Shown: positions 8,903 to 17,216, counted from the first letter of the stretch. The stretch: DNA of 64,000 nt from Terrisporobacter mayombei (GCF_020748465.1 NZ_JAHZMP010000002.1:1-64000); one strand, 5' to 3'. The notes: a model not told the origin generated them from the letters alone. A program made the numbers and translations.

Positions 8903-10021
8903 ATGAAGAAAGAACTATTTAATGGTAAAAGACTTAAAATAGCTAGAGTATATAGAGGAAAAACTATAGATCAAGTATCGAAGGAGACAAATATAAATAA
9001 AAAGGATATATTAGCTTTTGAGGAAAATAAATATAAACCAACAGTGGAAAATGCGCTAAAACTATCAAATGTACTACATTTTCCAAGAGATTATTTCTAT
9101 AGAAATGAAAATATTAAAGTGAATGTATTAGGCGCTCATTTTAATCCACAGTCAACAATACAAAGAAATGAAGAAATTTCATATAGAGAAAAATTAGTAA
9201 TGATACACAAACTTTATTTGTTCTTTGAAAACTATATTCAATTTCCAGAATTACAACTTCCAGACAACATGAATAAAAATTTATCTATGGAAGAGTTGGC
9301 AGAGAGATGTAGGGAGTTCTATGAATTAGGAGAAGAACCTTTAATAAATATGGTATCATTTATGGAAGCTGTAGGAGTAGTAATTACTGCTATGAATATA
9401 GATAGAAAAGGAGCTTCTCCATATTCACAAAAACAAAGTATAAATGGAAACGAAAAATATATAGTGTCACTTGGTCATGATAAAAATTCTTTAGCTGTAA
9501 GAAATTACGATTTAGCTTATGAATTTGCATTTATAATAAGTAATGAGTTAAATATACCAGCTAAAAGATTTAATAAAGATGACTTTGCTTCTGCTCTTTT
9601 ATTACCAAAGAACAGATTAATAGAAGAATTATCTAACCCTAATGAATTAGAATCGTATTTAGAAGTTAAATCTAAATTTATGGTACCACTTACTATAACT
9701 TTATATAGAGCTTATGGATTAGGATTAATTAACTATAAAAAATATAATTATTTAATGAATGAAATAAGTAAAAATGGATGGTATAAAGAAGAACCTTTGG
9801 ATAATGTTAAAGCAACTCATCCAACTTGTCTTAGAAAAGCTTATAAATTACTACTAGATAACAACATAGTAAGTAAAAATACATTGATGGAAAAACTATA
9901 TAATGAAAATATGATTTTATATGGTGATGATTTAGAGATACTAATGGGGCTTAAAGAAGGTTCTTTAGCTGATAAAAATGATGTAAAGGTTCTAAGCTTT
10001 AATAATAAAAATAAAAAATAA
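8903..10021 (+). CDS. XRE-family regulator with a degenerate ImmA/IrrE-like domain
   Basis: A 372-residue protein. An XRE helix-turn-helix occupies residues 7-62 (RLKIARVYRGKTIDQVSKE...), followed by a region arranged like an ImmA/IrrE zinc peptidase. Active ImmA proteins carry HExxH; at the matching place here the sequence reads AYEFAFIISNEL, with both metal-binding His lost. The following ASALLLP segment keeps the family's AFAAxLLMP-like shape. It is therefore likely a DNA-binding regulator whose peptidase is inactive or only a ligand sensor. It has its own SigA promoter and a terminator, with no phage genes adjacent. The XRE call is firm; the ImmA relationship is by motif layout. Confidence 0.75.
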   Translation: MKKELFNGKRLKIARVYRGKTIDQVSKETNINKKDILAFEENKYKPTVENALKLSNVLHFPRDYFYRNENIKVNVLGAHFNPQSTIQRNEEISYREKLVMIHKLYLFFENYIQFPELQLPDNMNKNLSMEELAERCREFYELGEEPLINMVSFMEAVGVVITAMNIDRKGASPYSQKQSINGNEKYIVSLGHDKNSLAVRNYDLAYEFAFIISNELNIPAKRFNKDDFASALLLPKNRLIEELSNPNELESYLEVKSKFMVPLTITLYRAYGLGLINYKKYNYLMNEISKNGWYKEEPLDNVKATHPTCLRKAYKLLLDNNIVSKNTLMEKLYNENMILYGDDLEILMGLKEGSLADKNDVKVLSFNNKNKK

Positions 10022-10028
10022 TAAACTC

Positions 10029-10079
10029 AAAAAGAGTATTTACATAACTTGATAGTAATGAAAATACTCTTTTATTTTT
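10029..10079. terminator. Bidirectional terminator
   Basis: Stem AAAAGAGTATTT / AAATACTCTTTT with a loop of about 20 bases. It serves the XRE gene and the convergent amidase. Confidence 0.75.
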
Positions 10080-10904
10080 CTATTTTTCAATTGATTTGTA
10101 TAAATCTTTCCTTCTATGATGAAGTAGGGGAAGCTCTTCCCTGACCTTATCTACGTAATTTAAATCAATTGTATAAGTAACTAAATTTTCTTCTTCGTTT
10201 AATTCCTCAAGAATCTCACCAAAGGGAGAAACTATTAAAGAGTGACCATAAGAAATATAAGAGGAATTATAATCTCGAGAAGGAGAACATCCAATGGTAA
10301 AAACCTGATTATCTATAGCCCTAGATTTAAACATAATATGCCAATGGGCAGGACCTGTAGTTAAATTAAAAGATGCAGGAACTATTATAGCCTTAGCACC
10401 TTTATCTACCATAAGCCTTGAAAGTTCAGGGAATCTGAAGTCATAACAAATACATAAGCCTATTTTACCAAATTCTGTGTCAAATACAGTAACCTTATTA
10501 CCGGCAGATAAAGTATCTGATTCTTTAAACTTTTGCTTATTTTTTATGTCTATATCAAATAAGTGCATTTTTCTATGCTTTTCTATTTTTTCCCCTTGTC
10601 TGTTAAAAACATAAGAAGTATTATAAATTTTATTTCCTTCTTTTTCTGGAATAGAACCAGCAACTAAATATATATTATTAGTTTTTGCTAGATTTGATAA
10701 GAAATTAAATGATTTACCCTTTTCCTCTTCAGCATAAATAGGGAAATTACATGAAGCATAAGGACAAGAAAACATTTCTGGCAAAATAACAATATCAGGT
10801 TTTTCAATAGAAATTTTTGAGACTAATTGAGAAGCCTTCATCAGATTTTGTTCTTTATTGTCACAGACTTTCATCTGAATTAGTCCTATTTTTAACTCCC
10901 TCAT
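10080..10904 (-). CDS. Carbon-nitrogen hydrolase (nitrilase superfamily, omega-amidase-like)
   Basis: A 274-residue enzyme with the nitrilase superfamily Glu-Lys-Cys triad: Glu43 (ILPEMF), Lys112 (HRKMHLFD) and Cys153 (CICYDFRFPEL). The YRKxHLFD and CYDxRFPEL forms are those of omega-amidase/Nit2-type enzymes, which hydrolyse alpha-ketoglutaramate or related amides in metabolite repair and transamination. No signal peptide is present, so it is cytosolic. It is monocistronic with a GGAGG site. The superfamily is certain; the omega-amidase substrate is inferred from motif similarity. Confidence 0.85.
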   Translation of the reverse strand: MRELKIGLIQMKVCDNKEQNLMKASQLVSKISIEKPDIVILPEMFSCPYASCNFPIYAEEEKGKSFNFLSNLAKTNNIYLVAGSIPEKEGNKIYNTSYVFNRQGEKIEKHRKMHLFDIDIKNKQKFKESDTLSAGNKVTVFDTEFGKIGLCICYDFRFPELSRLMVDKGAKAIIVPASFNLTTGPAHWHIMFKSRAIDNQVFTIGCSPSRDYNSSYISYGHSLIVSPFGEILEELNEEENLVTYTIDLNYVDKVREELPLLHHRRKDLYKSIEK

Positions 10905-11005
10905 ATTTTACCTCCTAAAAAGCTTAATATATGTTATATTGTGGTATATTTTCTCAAATAAAACAAGTATATTGATAAATTATATAATAGAATTATTTTT
11001 TTCAG

Positions 11006-11034
11006 TTGAATTAATAAGTTTTTTAATATACAAT
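11006..11034 (+). promoter_or_regulatory. SigA promoter of msrAB
   Basis: TTGAAT and TACAAT with a 17-base spacer. It predicts a leader of roughly 120 bases before the msrAB start. Confidence 0.6.
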
Positions 11035-11109
11035 TATAAATAATTAGAATTTCCACGAAATAACATTATTATATTTTATGCCTATAAAAATTAATTTACT
11101 ATAAAGATT

Positions 11110-11163
11110 AAAAATCAACTCTATTGGGGAAAATAAATAAAATTTACCAAGGAGTTGATTTTT
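11110..11163 (+). promoter_or_regulatory. Leader hairpin overlapping the msrAB ribosome binding site
   Basis: AAAAATCAACTC (11110-11121) is the perfect complement of GAGTTGATTTTT (11152-11163). The right arm includes part of the AAGGAG ribosome binding site and is followed directly by the T-rich run before ATG 11165. The hairpin could hide the start site or act as a terminator. Confidence 0.55.
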
Positions 11164-11164
11164 T

Positions 11165-12046
11165 ATGGAGAAAACTGCAATGTTTGCAGGAGGATGCTTC
11201 TGGTGTATGGTTGAACCATTTGAGAAACTAAAAGGTGTAAAAGACGTAAAAGTAGGTTATAGCGGAGGTACAAATAAAAATCCAACTTTCCAGATAGTTT
11301 CAAAAGAAGATAACAAGCATTTTTTAGTTGTAAAAATTATTTATGATGATGAGATTTTAACTTACAATGAGCTTCTTGAAGTTTATTTTAATTCTGTTGA
11401 CCCGACTGATGAAGAAGGCCAATTTGGAGATAAATCACATTGCTTTAAAACTGCTATTTTTTACTATGATATAGACCAGTGGAGACAGGCTCAAAAGTAT
11501 ATCGAAGATTTAGAAGAGAATAATATATTTGGTGATTTAATTGCAACAAAATTATATGAAGCTAAAACCTTTTATGAAGCAGAAGACTTTCACCAGAATT
11601 TTTATAAAAAGAATCCGCTACTATACAGAGAATATTTAAGATTTTCTGGCAGATATGAATACTTAAAAAGAAGTTATGCCAAGAGGTATTTAAACGAATT
11701 ACAATATGAAGTAACACAAAATAAATTAAGAGAAGAACCTTTTAAAAATCAATATTGTAATTATTTTAGTAAAGGAGTTTATGTAGATATATTAGATAAT
11801 ACTCCTTTATTTTCATCAAAGGATAAAATAAATAAAAACTATGGATGGCCTACATTTTCAAAAGCAATAAACAATAACTTAATAAAACTTATAAAAGATG
11901 AAAAAATAATGAATAAAATTGAAGTGAGAAGTAAAAAAAGTGACATACATTTGGGTTATGTTTTAAATGATACATTGGAAGATCTAAGAAATAATATTCT
12001 TTCAATTAATTCTGCAGCCATAAAATTTATACCAGAAAATAAATAA
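11165..12046 (+). CDS. msrAB: MsrA-MsrB fusion, MsrB half lacking its catalytic Cys
   Basis: Methionine sulfoxide reductases repair oxidised methionine. Residues 1-155 are MsrA with the GGCFWC motif (catalytic Cys11), which reduces the S-sulfoxide. Residues 170-293 are an MsrB domain, recognisable from QYEVTQ, EVRSKKSDIHLGY and INSAAIKFIP. The MsrB nucleophile, the Cys of the family RYCINSAA motif, is Ser280 (TCA codon). The second Cys (family CGWP) is Tyr, and the family HLGHV is HLGYV. The R-sulfoxide half therefore looks inactive while MsrA should work. MsrA itself has CFK where the family usually has QYR. The leader carries a hairpin over the ribosome binding site. Confidence 0.9.
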   Translation: MEKTAMFAGGCFWCMVEPFEKLKGVKDVKVGYSGGTNKNPTFQIVSKEDNKHFLVVKIIYDDEILTYNELLEVYFNSVDPTDEEGQFGDKSHCFKTAIFYYDIDQWRQAQKYIEDLEENNIFGDLIATKLYEAKTFYEAEDFHQNFYKKNPLLYREYLRFSGRYEYLKRSYAKRYLNELQYEVTQNKLREEPFKNQYCNYFSKGVYVDILDNTPLFSSKDKINKNYGWPTFSKAINNNLIKLIKDEKIMNKIEVRSKKSDIHLGYVLNDTLEDLRNNILSINSAAIKFIPENK

Positions 12047-12117
12047 TTTGAAATCACTTAAAGATATTGTGATTTTAATGTAATTATACTGATACAATTA
12101 AATAAATAAAAAATAAA

Positions 12118-12146
12118 AGTGAATAAAGTAATTATTCACTTTTTTT
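12118..12146 (+). terminator. Terminator after msrAB
   Basis: Stem AGTGAATAA / TTATTCACT with a five-base loop and six T. Confidence 0.85.
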
Positions 12147-12151
12147 AGGGT

Positions 12152-12784
12152 GCAAAACTTGAAAAAATAGTAATATTAAAAATGGGAGAAACACTAGACT
12201 CAATTTTAAGTCAATATGGAGATTTTCATGAACATATTATAAAAAAAGTAAAATTGATAGGAGTCAAGTTATAATTGTTGATTGTTCAAAATAAGAAGAA
12301 CTATATAACTTAGAAAACATAAAAGGAATAATAATAACTTGTTCTCAGTAAATGGTTTCTGATTATGAACCTTAGAGTGTTAAAATTTCAAAGTGGTTAA
12401 AGTTAGTTGTTAAAACAAATATTCCAGTATTAGGTATTTGCTATAGACATCAAATTTTAGCAGATATACTTGTAGGACTGCCTAAAATATTCAAAGGATA
12501 TAAATCACATTCTCAAAGTGTCTTACAATTGCCAAAAGGAGCAAAACTTCTAGCGTATAATGATAATGACTCAACACAATCTTTTTCATATGAAAACCAT
12601 ATTCGGGCAACTTAATTTCACCCAGAATTTTTATCTGAGATAACTAAAGAAAATATAAAATTTGATAAAGAAAACATAATTAATAATGGGAAAAATTACG
12701 AAAAAATATATAATGAAGTTGAAGAACAAAAACTATGGTGAAGTTTTATTAAAAAAATTTATAGAAATTGCAAATGAAAGCTAA
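12152..12784 (+). pseudogene. Decayed class I glutamine amidotransferase (GMP synthase-like)
   Basis: Reading through stops and shifts gives a class I glutamine amidotransferase: KIVILKMGETLDS, then IIVDCSK, then GIIIT, then IPVLGICYRHQILADIL (the nucleophile-elbow Cys is kept, but the family Gly of GICYGHQ is Arg), then FHPEF, then a C-terminal FIEIANES before the stop. I see in-frame stops after IVDCSK, after the GIIIT segment, after SDYEP and just before FHPEF. Frameshifts lie near 12270 and 12735, and no proper start codon remains. Stand-alone proteins of this type resemble the GATase domain of GMP synthase. It cannot make a full product. Confidence 0.85.
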
Positions 12785-12888
12785 AAATTTAAAATCACAT
12801 TAACTAAGGACTTAATTATATTGAAGATTCAATGATTGTATGCAATAATTAGAATTAACAAAAGTAATAGATAAGGGGGAGATTATTA

Positions 12889-13419
12889 ATGGAAAAACTT
12901 ACAATAAATCAAGGTATGATTAAAGTAGCAGAAATAGAAAGAAATTATAGATATAAGTCACCGAGTGTTATAAATAGAAAAAAAGCGAGCATTACGTATA
13001 TATTAGAAGCTGACGGCACAAGGTTTGATTGTGACGAGAAATTTGATTTTAATAAAGAGCTTAATGAGCTTATATCCTTATCTAATAATATAGAAAAAAT
13101 AAAAACAGCTATTGCTTATGCAAACAATACTACAGAAATACAAGTACTAGGAGAAACAACGACTATTCAAGGAGCTTTAAATAAAGTTAAATTGAAAAGA
13201 GAATTAGCCTTTGAATTAGAAGAGTTATTACAAAATGTAAAGGTTAGTAAAGAAAGAAAAGTAGATGCTGCAGCAACTTCTGTATATTATAAAGTTACAG
13301 AATTAAATTTTGATAGAGAAGATATGGAAAAATTAATAGAGAATCTAAATAGAGAAGTAATAGAATTGGAAGTAGCTATTAATAAAGCTAATAACGAAAC
13401 TTATATAAATATTGATTAG
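12889..13419 (+). CDS. Conserved coiled-coil protein, DIP1984/septicolysin-like
   Basis: A 176-residue soluble helical protein with no signal peptide. The second half follows the pattern of the DIP1984 family (some members are called septicolysin): paired residues like AYANNTTEI, then GALNKVKLKREL, then a closing ELEVAINKANNETYI. The first 60 residues are unusual for that family and include a tyrosine/arginine-rich patch. It is monocistronic with a strong AAGGGGGAG site and a TTGAAG-17-AATAAT promoter candidate about 65 bases upstream. The biochemical role of the family is unknown. The family call rests on pattern recognition only. Confidence 0.5.
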   Translation: MEKLTINQGMIKVAEIERNYRYKSPSVINRKKASITYILEADGTRFDCDEKFDFNKELNELISLSNNIEKIKTAIAYANNTTEIQVLGETTTIQGALNKVKLKRELAFELEELLQNVKVSKERKVDAAATSVYYKVTELNFDREDMEKLIENLNREVIELEVAINKANNETYINID

Positions 13420-13659
13420 TTTATTATGATATGGGATGTAAATCTCATACTTATAATAAAATATGCTTAGATGGATAATAATATTGTACATAAGTGTTTT
13501 AAATAACTATGAGGTAGTTATAATTATATATGATTTTATATTTTACAACTTACAACTAAAATATTAATTACAATTTAACCTTATAAATAACAATTAAAAC
13601 ATTTATAAAAAGAGAATTAAAAAATAATTTAAAGATAAATCCATCTAATGCATATAAAG

Positions 13660-13690
13660 GACATCATAAAATATTATGATGTCTTTATTT
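13660..13690. terminator. Hairpin terminator
   Basis: Perfect stem GACATCATAA / TTATGATGTC with a four-base loop. It is followed by T-rich DNA on the plus strand and lies just past the stop of the minus-strand 42-residue gene. The 280 bases between 13420 and this point hold no gene I can support. Confidence 0.65.
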
Positions 13691-13701
13691 ATTGCAATAA
13701 A

Positions 13702-13830
13702 TTATTCTTTTTCCCAAGCAACCATTACAAAATCTTTACCAGTTTCTTTTTTCACCTCAGCCTCAGCTTTTTTTATTGCAGCTTCTTCATCTTTTGTAAT
13801 AGATGCTATTTGATAATCTTTTTCAGTCAT
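13702..13830 (-). CDS. Small hypothetical protein, 42 residues
   Basis: A short minus-strand gene starting MTEKDYQIAS and ending FVMVAWEKE. It is highly charged (Glu/Lys alternation in the middle) and probably helical, with no membrane segment. Support comes from a clean GGAGGG site six bases before the ATG, ordinary codon use and a hairpin terminator just after the stop. I do not recognise the family. The overlapping plus-strand frame is Phe/Ser-rich, which is what the antisense of an AT-rich gene looks like. Confidence 0.6.
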   Translation of the reverse strand: MTEKDYQIASITKDEEAAIKKAEAEVKKETGKDFVMVAWEKE

Positions 13831-14040
13831 AATCAACCCTCCATAAAAATTGTATTTTTAATAGTATATGAAAAATTAAAAATATAATTAGTGAACTTTT
13901 ACCAAAAAAAACTAAAATTAAAATTTTATAAGAATTTTTTAATTAATATGTTTAAAATTAAATGAAATTAAGATAAGATATTAATAAATGGATAATTATG
14001 GTGAATTTATATAGTAAAAAATAAATTTGTGGGGGGAAAA

Positions 14041-15090
14041 ATGATTAATAAAAAAAATAAATATGCAATAGCAGCACTATCAGCTACGTCTGCAATTTAC
14101 GCCTTAGGTGCAAGTAATGTACATGCTGATTCTAAAGTTGGAGAAGTGACGGCATATTCACTTAATGTTAGAAGTGGACCAGCAACATCATACAATGCTA
14201 TAGGCGGACTTAGTAAAGGAGATAAGGTTGAGATTATATCTTCAAAAGATGGTTGGTATCAAATTAAGTATAAAAGTAAGGACGGATGGGTAAGTGGAGA
14301 TTATATTACAACAAAAACTTCTTCAAATAGTTCATCTACTACAGGAAAAAAGCTTATTGCAACTGGTGGAGTAAATGTAAGAACAGGTGGTTCAACAAAA
14401 TATAAAAAAATAGGGTATATTAAGAAAAATAGTAAAGTAGAGATGCTTGGTGTTGCCAGCTCTGGATGGTACAAAGTTAAATTAAGTGATGGAACCATAG
14501 GATATTCTAGTAATAAATATTTAAAAGAAAGTAATAGTAACTCGGGAAACAATTCTAATGATTCAAATAATAATGCTACTATTATAGATAGTTTAATAGC
14601 TACTGCTAATTTAAACGTTAGAACTGGTGCATCAACATCAAATAGCATTATAGGGATAGTTTATAAAGGTGATGAAGTAAGTATAGTTGAACGTACTAAT
14701 AGTAATTGGTATAAAGTTAAGTTATCAAGCGGAAAAGTCGGTTATTGTTCTTCTGCTTATTTAAAATCGCAAGGTGAATTAGATTCGGCAACTAATAAAC
14801 CAGAAAGTTCTAATGATATATCTTATAGCATGCAAGTTAAAGCATATGCTTATTGTACTGGAACTATAACAGCTACAGGAACAAAGCCTACATTCGGTAG
14901 AACAATAGCTATAGATCCAACAATTATTCCTTATGGGACTAGAGTATACATACCTGAGTTTGATAAAACTTTTATTGCAGAAGATTGTGGTGGAGGAATA
15001 AAAGGAAATAAAATAGATATTTATATGAATACAGAAAAAGAGTGTTTAAATTGGGGAGTGCAAAATATAACAATATATATTTTGAAGTAA
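14041..15090 (+). CDS. Secreted protein with three SH3b domains and a 3D domain
   Basis: I start at ATG 14041, after a run of six G; the upstream in-frame GTG lies inside that site. A signal peptide (residues 1-30) is followed by three bacterial SH3 domains at about 32-92, 102-163 and 184-244. Each has the LNVRxGxSTxYxxIG signature. A C-terminal 3D domain (about 262-349) has its three Asp in IAIDP, AEDCGG and KIDIYM. SH3b domains bind cell wall, and 3D domains share the double-psi barrel of MltA/Rpf-like wall lytic enzymes. It likely acts on peptidoglycan outside the cell. A shorter paralogue follows. Confidence 0.88.
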   Translation: MINKKNKYAIAALSATSAIYALGASNVHADSKVGEVTAYSLNVRSGPATSYNAIGGLSKGDKVEIISSKDGWYQIKYKSKDGWVSGDYITTKTSSNSSSTTGKKLIATGGVNVRTGGSTKYKKIGYIKKNSKVEMLGVASSGWYKVKLSDGTIGYSSNKYLKESNSNSGNNSNDSNNNATIIDSLIATANLNVRTGASTSNSIIGIVYKGDEVSIVERTNSNWYKVKLSSGKVGYCSSAYLKSQGELDSATNKPESSNDISYSMQVKAYAYCTGTITATGTKPTFGRTIAIDPTIIPYGTRVYIPEFDKTFIAEDCGGGIKGNKIDIYMNTEKECLNWGVQNITIYILK

Positions 15091-15117
15091 AAGCTAAGTT
15101 TATCTTGGCTTTTTTTT
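15091..15117 (+). terminator. Terminator after the triple-SH3b gene
   Basis: Stem AAGCTAAG / CTTGGCTT with a run of seven T. Confidence 0.8.
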
Positions 15118-15316
15118 ATGTGAAAATATATATTATTTTCTTGATATAGTTTATAGCCAAATTATAATTTGCAATCTAGGAAAATGTTTACAAGTTGTGG
15201 ATTAAAAGTTACAAAGAAGAAAAAAGTATAAAAAGATTTATTTTAAATTGATATTCATGGAAATGTTGCAAATGCTTATGTACAGCTATGTGTAAAAAAT
15301 GGAAAATATTCATATG

Positions 15317-15333
15317 TGTTACTTATTTGTAAC
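15317..15333 (+). promoter_or_regulatory. Candidate WalR (YycF) binding site
   Basis: TGTTAC-TTATT-TGTAAC is an exact match to the Firmicutes WalR direct repeat TGTWAH-N5-TGTWAH. It lies about 135 bases before a gene for a secreted wall protein, the usual WalR target class. The rest of the 378-base gap from 15091 to 15468 shows only this site, the second one at 15358 and the terminator. Confidence 0.55.
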
Positions 15334-15357
15334 TTTTTTCTAAAAAAGGCTTTAAAA

Positions 15358-15374
15358 AGTTACTAAAATGTAAT
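15358..15374 (+). promoter_or_regulatory. Second candidate WalR site, one mismatch
   Basis: AGTTAC-TAAAA-TGTAAT follows the same direct-repeat spacing, with A for T at the first base. Confidence 0.35.
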
Positions 15375-15468
15375 ATTATATATGTATAGGGACAATAAAA
15401 CATAGATTAAAGACGAAATAATTTTCAGTGAGATAACAACCTTAAAAATTAATATAGGGGGAAAATAT

Positions 15469-16026
15469 ATGTTTAAAAATACTTTAAAAGTTACTGCCAT
15501 AGTAGGAGCATTAGTAATGACTATGGGGATTATAAAGCCGATAGAGGTAGAGGCTGCAACTGCAAATGGAACAGCAACAGCAACAATTAATGTTAGATCT
15601 GGTGCTTCAACTAAATATAAATCAATAGGAAAAATTGAAAAAGGAACAAAAGTTAAAATACTATCTACTAAAAATGGATGGCATAGAGTTAAGTATAGCA
15701 ATAAGACAGGGTGGTCTAGTGGAAAGTATATAAAAAAATCAAGTTCATCTTCAAACGTTAAAAAGAGATTAACAGTTAAAGCTTATGCGTATACAGGTGG
15801 AGGATATACAGCTACAGGAACTAAGGCAAAGTATGGAACTTTAGCAGTAGACCCAAAGGTTATACCATATGGAACAAAGGTATATATAAAAGAATTGGAT
15901 AAAGTATTCACAGCAGAAGACTGTGGTGGAGGAATAAAAGGAAATAAGGTAGATATATACATGAACTCTTCAGCAGCTTGTAACAATTGGGGAGTTAGAA
16001 CAATAACATTAGAAATATTAAAATAA
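15469..16026 (+). CDS. Secreted SH3b plus 3D-domain protein
   Basis: A 185-residue short paralogue of the upstream protein. It has a signal peptide (about 1-28, ending VEAA), one SH3b domain (about 32-95, INVRSGASTKYKSIG) and a 3D domain (about 104-184) with the Asp motifs LAVDPKVIPYG, AEDCGG and KVDIYM. It is expected to bind and remodel peptidoglycan outside the cell. Two WalR-like direct repeats lie upstream, which fits control by the cell-wall two-component system. The gene is preceded by a GGGGGA site and closed by a terminator. The domains are clear; lytic activity is inferred. Confidence 0.88.
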   Translation: MFKNTLKVTAIVGALVMTMGIIKPIEVEAATANGTATATINVRSGASTKYKSIGKIEKGTKVKILSTKNGWHRVKYSNKTGWSSGKYIKKSSSSSNVKKRLTVKAYAYTGGGYTATGTKAKYGTLAVDPKVIPYGTKVYIKELDKVFTAEDCGGGIKGNKVDIYMNSSAACNNWGVRTITLEILK

Positions 16027-16033
16027 TAATTAA

Positions 16034-16060
16034 AAGCAAGGCTAAGCCTTGTTTTTATTT
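16034..16060 (+). terminator. Terminator after SH3b/3D gene
   Basis: Stem CAAGG / CCTTG with a CTAAG loop, then a T-rich run. Confidence 0.7.
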
Positions 16061-16180
16061 TTTTATAAAATATATAAATTGCAAAATAAATAATTTAATA
16101 TAGGAACAATATAATTAATTTGTCATATAATATACTGTAAATAACTTTATAATAAAATTATTTTATAGGAGATGTATTGT

Positions 16181-16399
16181 ATGGCTAAGGTTACAAAACC
16201 TGTTACTGATGTAGGTAAAGAAGTTATAAATGGAGTAGGAAATGTTACAAAAGAAACTATAAATACAGGCGTAAATGTGGGAAAAGATGTAATTAACGGA
16301 GTAGGAAATGTGGCGAAAGAAACTATAAATACTGGTGTAAATGTAGGAAAAGCTGTTAAAGACAATGTGAAAGGTGTAAAAAATAATATAAAAAAATAA
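16181..16399 (+). CDS. Small amphipathic tandem-repeat protein
   Basis: A 72-residue protein built mostly from two copies of a 22-residue unit (VGKEVINGVGNVTKETINTG, then VN). A KAVKDNVKGVKNNIKK tail follows. Valine/isoleucine and lysine/asparagine alternate to suggest an amphipathic helix or surface-binding strand, reminiscent of LEA-like or lipid-surface proteins. There is no signal peptide. I place the start at 16181, nine bases after AGGAG; the ATG at 16172 is too close. It is monocistronic and terminated by a hairpin shared with the convergent neighbour. The function is unknown. Confidence 0.7.
   Translation: MAKVTKPVTDVGKEVINGVGNVTKETINTGVNVGKDVINGVGNVAKETINTGVNVGKAVKDNVKGVKNNIKK
16219..16350 (+). 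repeat. Two tandem 66-bp coding repeats
   Basis: Two adjacent 66-bp units inside the small amphipathic protein gene differ at scattered third positions, showing duplication followed by synonymous drift. Confidence 0.6.
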
Positions 16400-16425
16400 G
16401 GTGCATTTAGCACCTTATTTTTTTA
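16395..16425. terminator. Bidirectional terminator
   Basis: Stem AATAAGGTGC / GCACCTTATT with T-runs on both strands. It overlaps the stop codons of both convergent genes. Confidence 0.85.
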
Positions 16426-16975
16426 AGTATTCTTCACCATTAACCTTTAAAGAATATGGTGAATAATTTTTTAGTATCATATCGAAATTTATATCACCTT
16501 TGTCTGGGATATTGAAATATCCTCTAGCAAAGACTAAGCTACCATTTTTATGAAGTTGTTCAACATTAACCTTATATTTGACCCCTAAAGTACCTTGTAT
16601 CGATTCTTTTACAATAGAAGAGTATGTTGACACATCAGAATTTGATAAGTTTTGACTTTCCACCTTAAAATTATAATCATTTGATTGAACATAGGAAGGA
16701 TTATAGAATTTTTGCCACAAATACGTACCGACAAATACAATTGATGCTACTATGATAATTCCAAGGATTTTCTTTCTAAACTTAAATACTCTAGAATTAA
16801 ATATTTTTCGCTTTTTAGATTCAAGGGCTTTCATTTTTTTGTGCTCTTGATATCCAATCACTTTGTGATTTTTACTAAGCTTACTAATGTGTAGTTTAGA
16901 AATCTTATTTTTGCCTTCATATTCAGTCTTTTTTTCAATGAACTTTATTGTATTATCTACATTAGCTTGTTTCAT
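16415..16975 (-). CDS. Single-span membrane protein of unknown function
   Basis: A 186-residue protein. A basic cytosolic N-terminus (1-70, Lys-rich) leads to one membrane segment near residues 71-90 (ILGIIIVASIVFVGTYLW). An extracytoplasmic domain of about 95 residues follows and ends LKVNGEEYLKK. The outer domain alternates short strands and contains SIVKESIQGTLGV and FARGYFNIP, but I do not recognise a family. A GGGGAGGGGC site precedes the ATG. It may be an envelope or sporulation protein; that is a guess from topology only. Confidence 0.65.
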   Translation of the reverse strand: MKQANVDNTIKFIEKKTEYEGKNKISKLHISKLSKNHKVIGYQEHKKMKALESKKRKIFNSRVFKFRKKILGIIIVASIVFVGTYLWQKFYNPSYVQSNDYNFKVESQNLSNSDVSTYSSIVKESIQGTLGVKYKVNVEQLHKNGSLVFARGYFNIPDKGDINFDMILKNYSPYSLKVNGEEYLKK

Positions 16976-17216
16976 TGCCCCTCCCCCTTTTTATATTCCC
17001 TTTAACATAATAATACTATAGGATAATTGAAAAAAACAAGGAACATGGCTAATTATTATGTAAAAAAAAGTATATTTGTAACAAAAAAATAATACAAAAA
17101 TTTATTAATTTAAAATTATCATAAAAACAAGTTATTAGTTAAACTATTAATATGTATTATAGTAACGTATGTTCTGTATATGATTTTTAAATAGAGCTAT
17201 ATATTCATGATAAAAA

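Noticed and set aside
13648..13887. 79-residue plus-strand frame rich in Phe and Ser
   Set aside because: It lies antisense to a 42-residue minus-strand gene with a clear ribosome site and starts inside a terminator hairpin.
16219..16350. Possible CRISPR-like repeat
   Set aside because: Only two adjacent units without spacers, inside one reading frame; it is a coding repeat.
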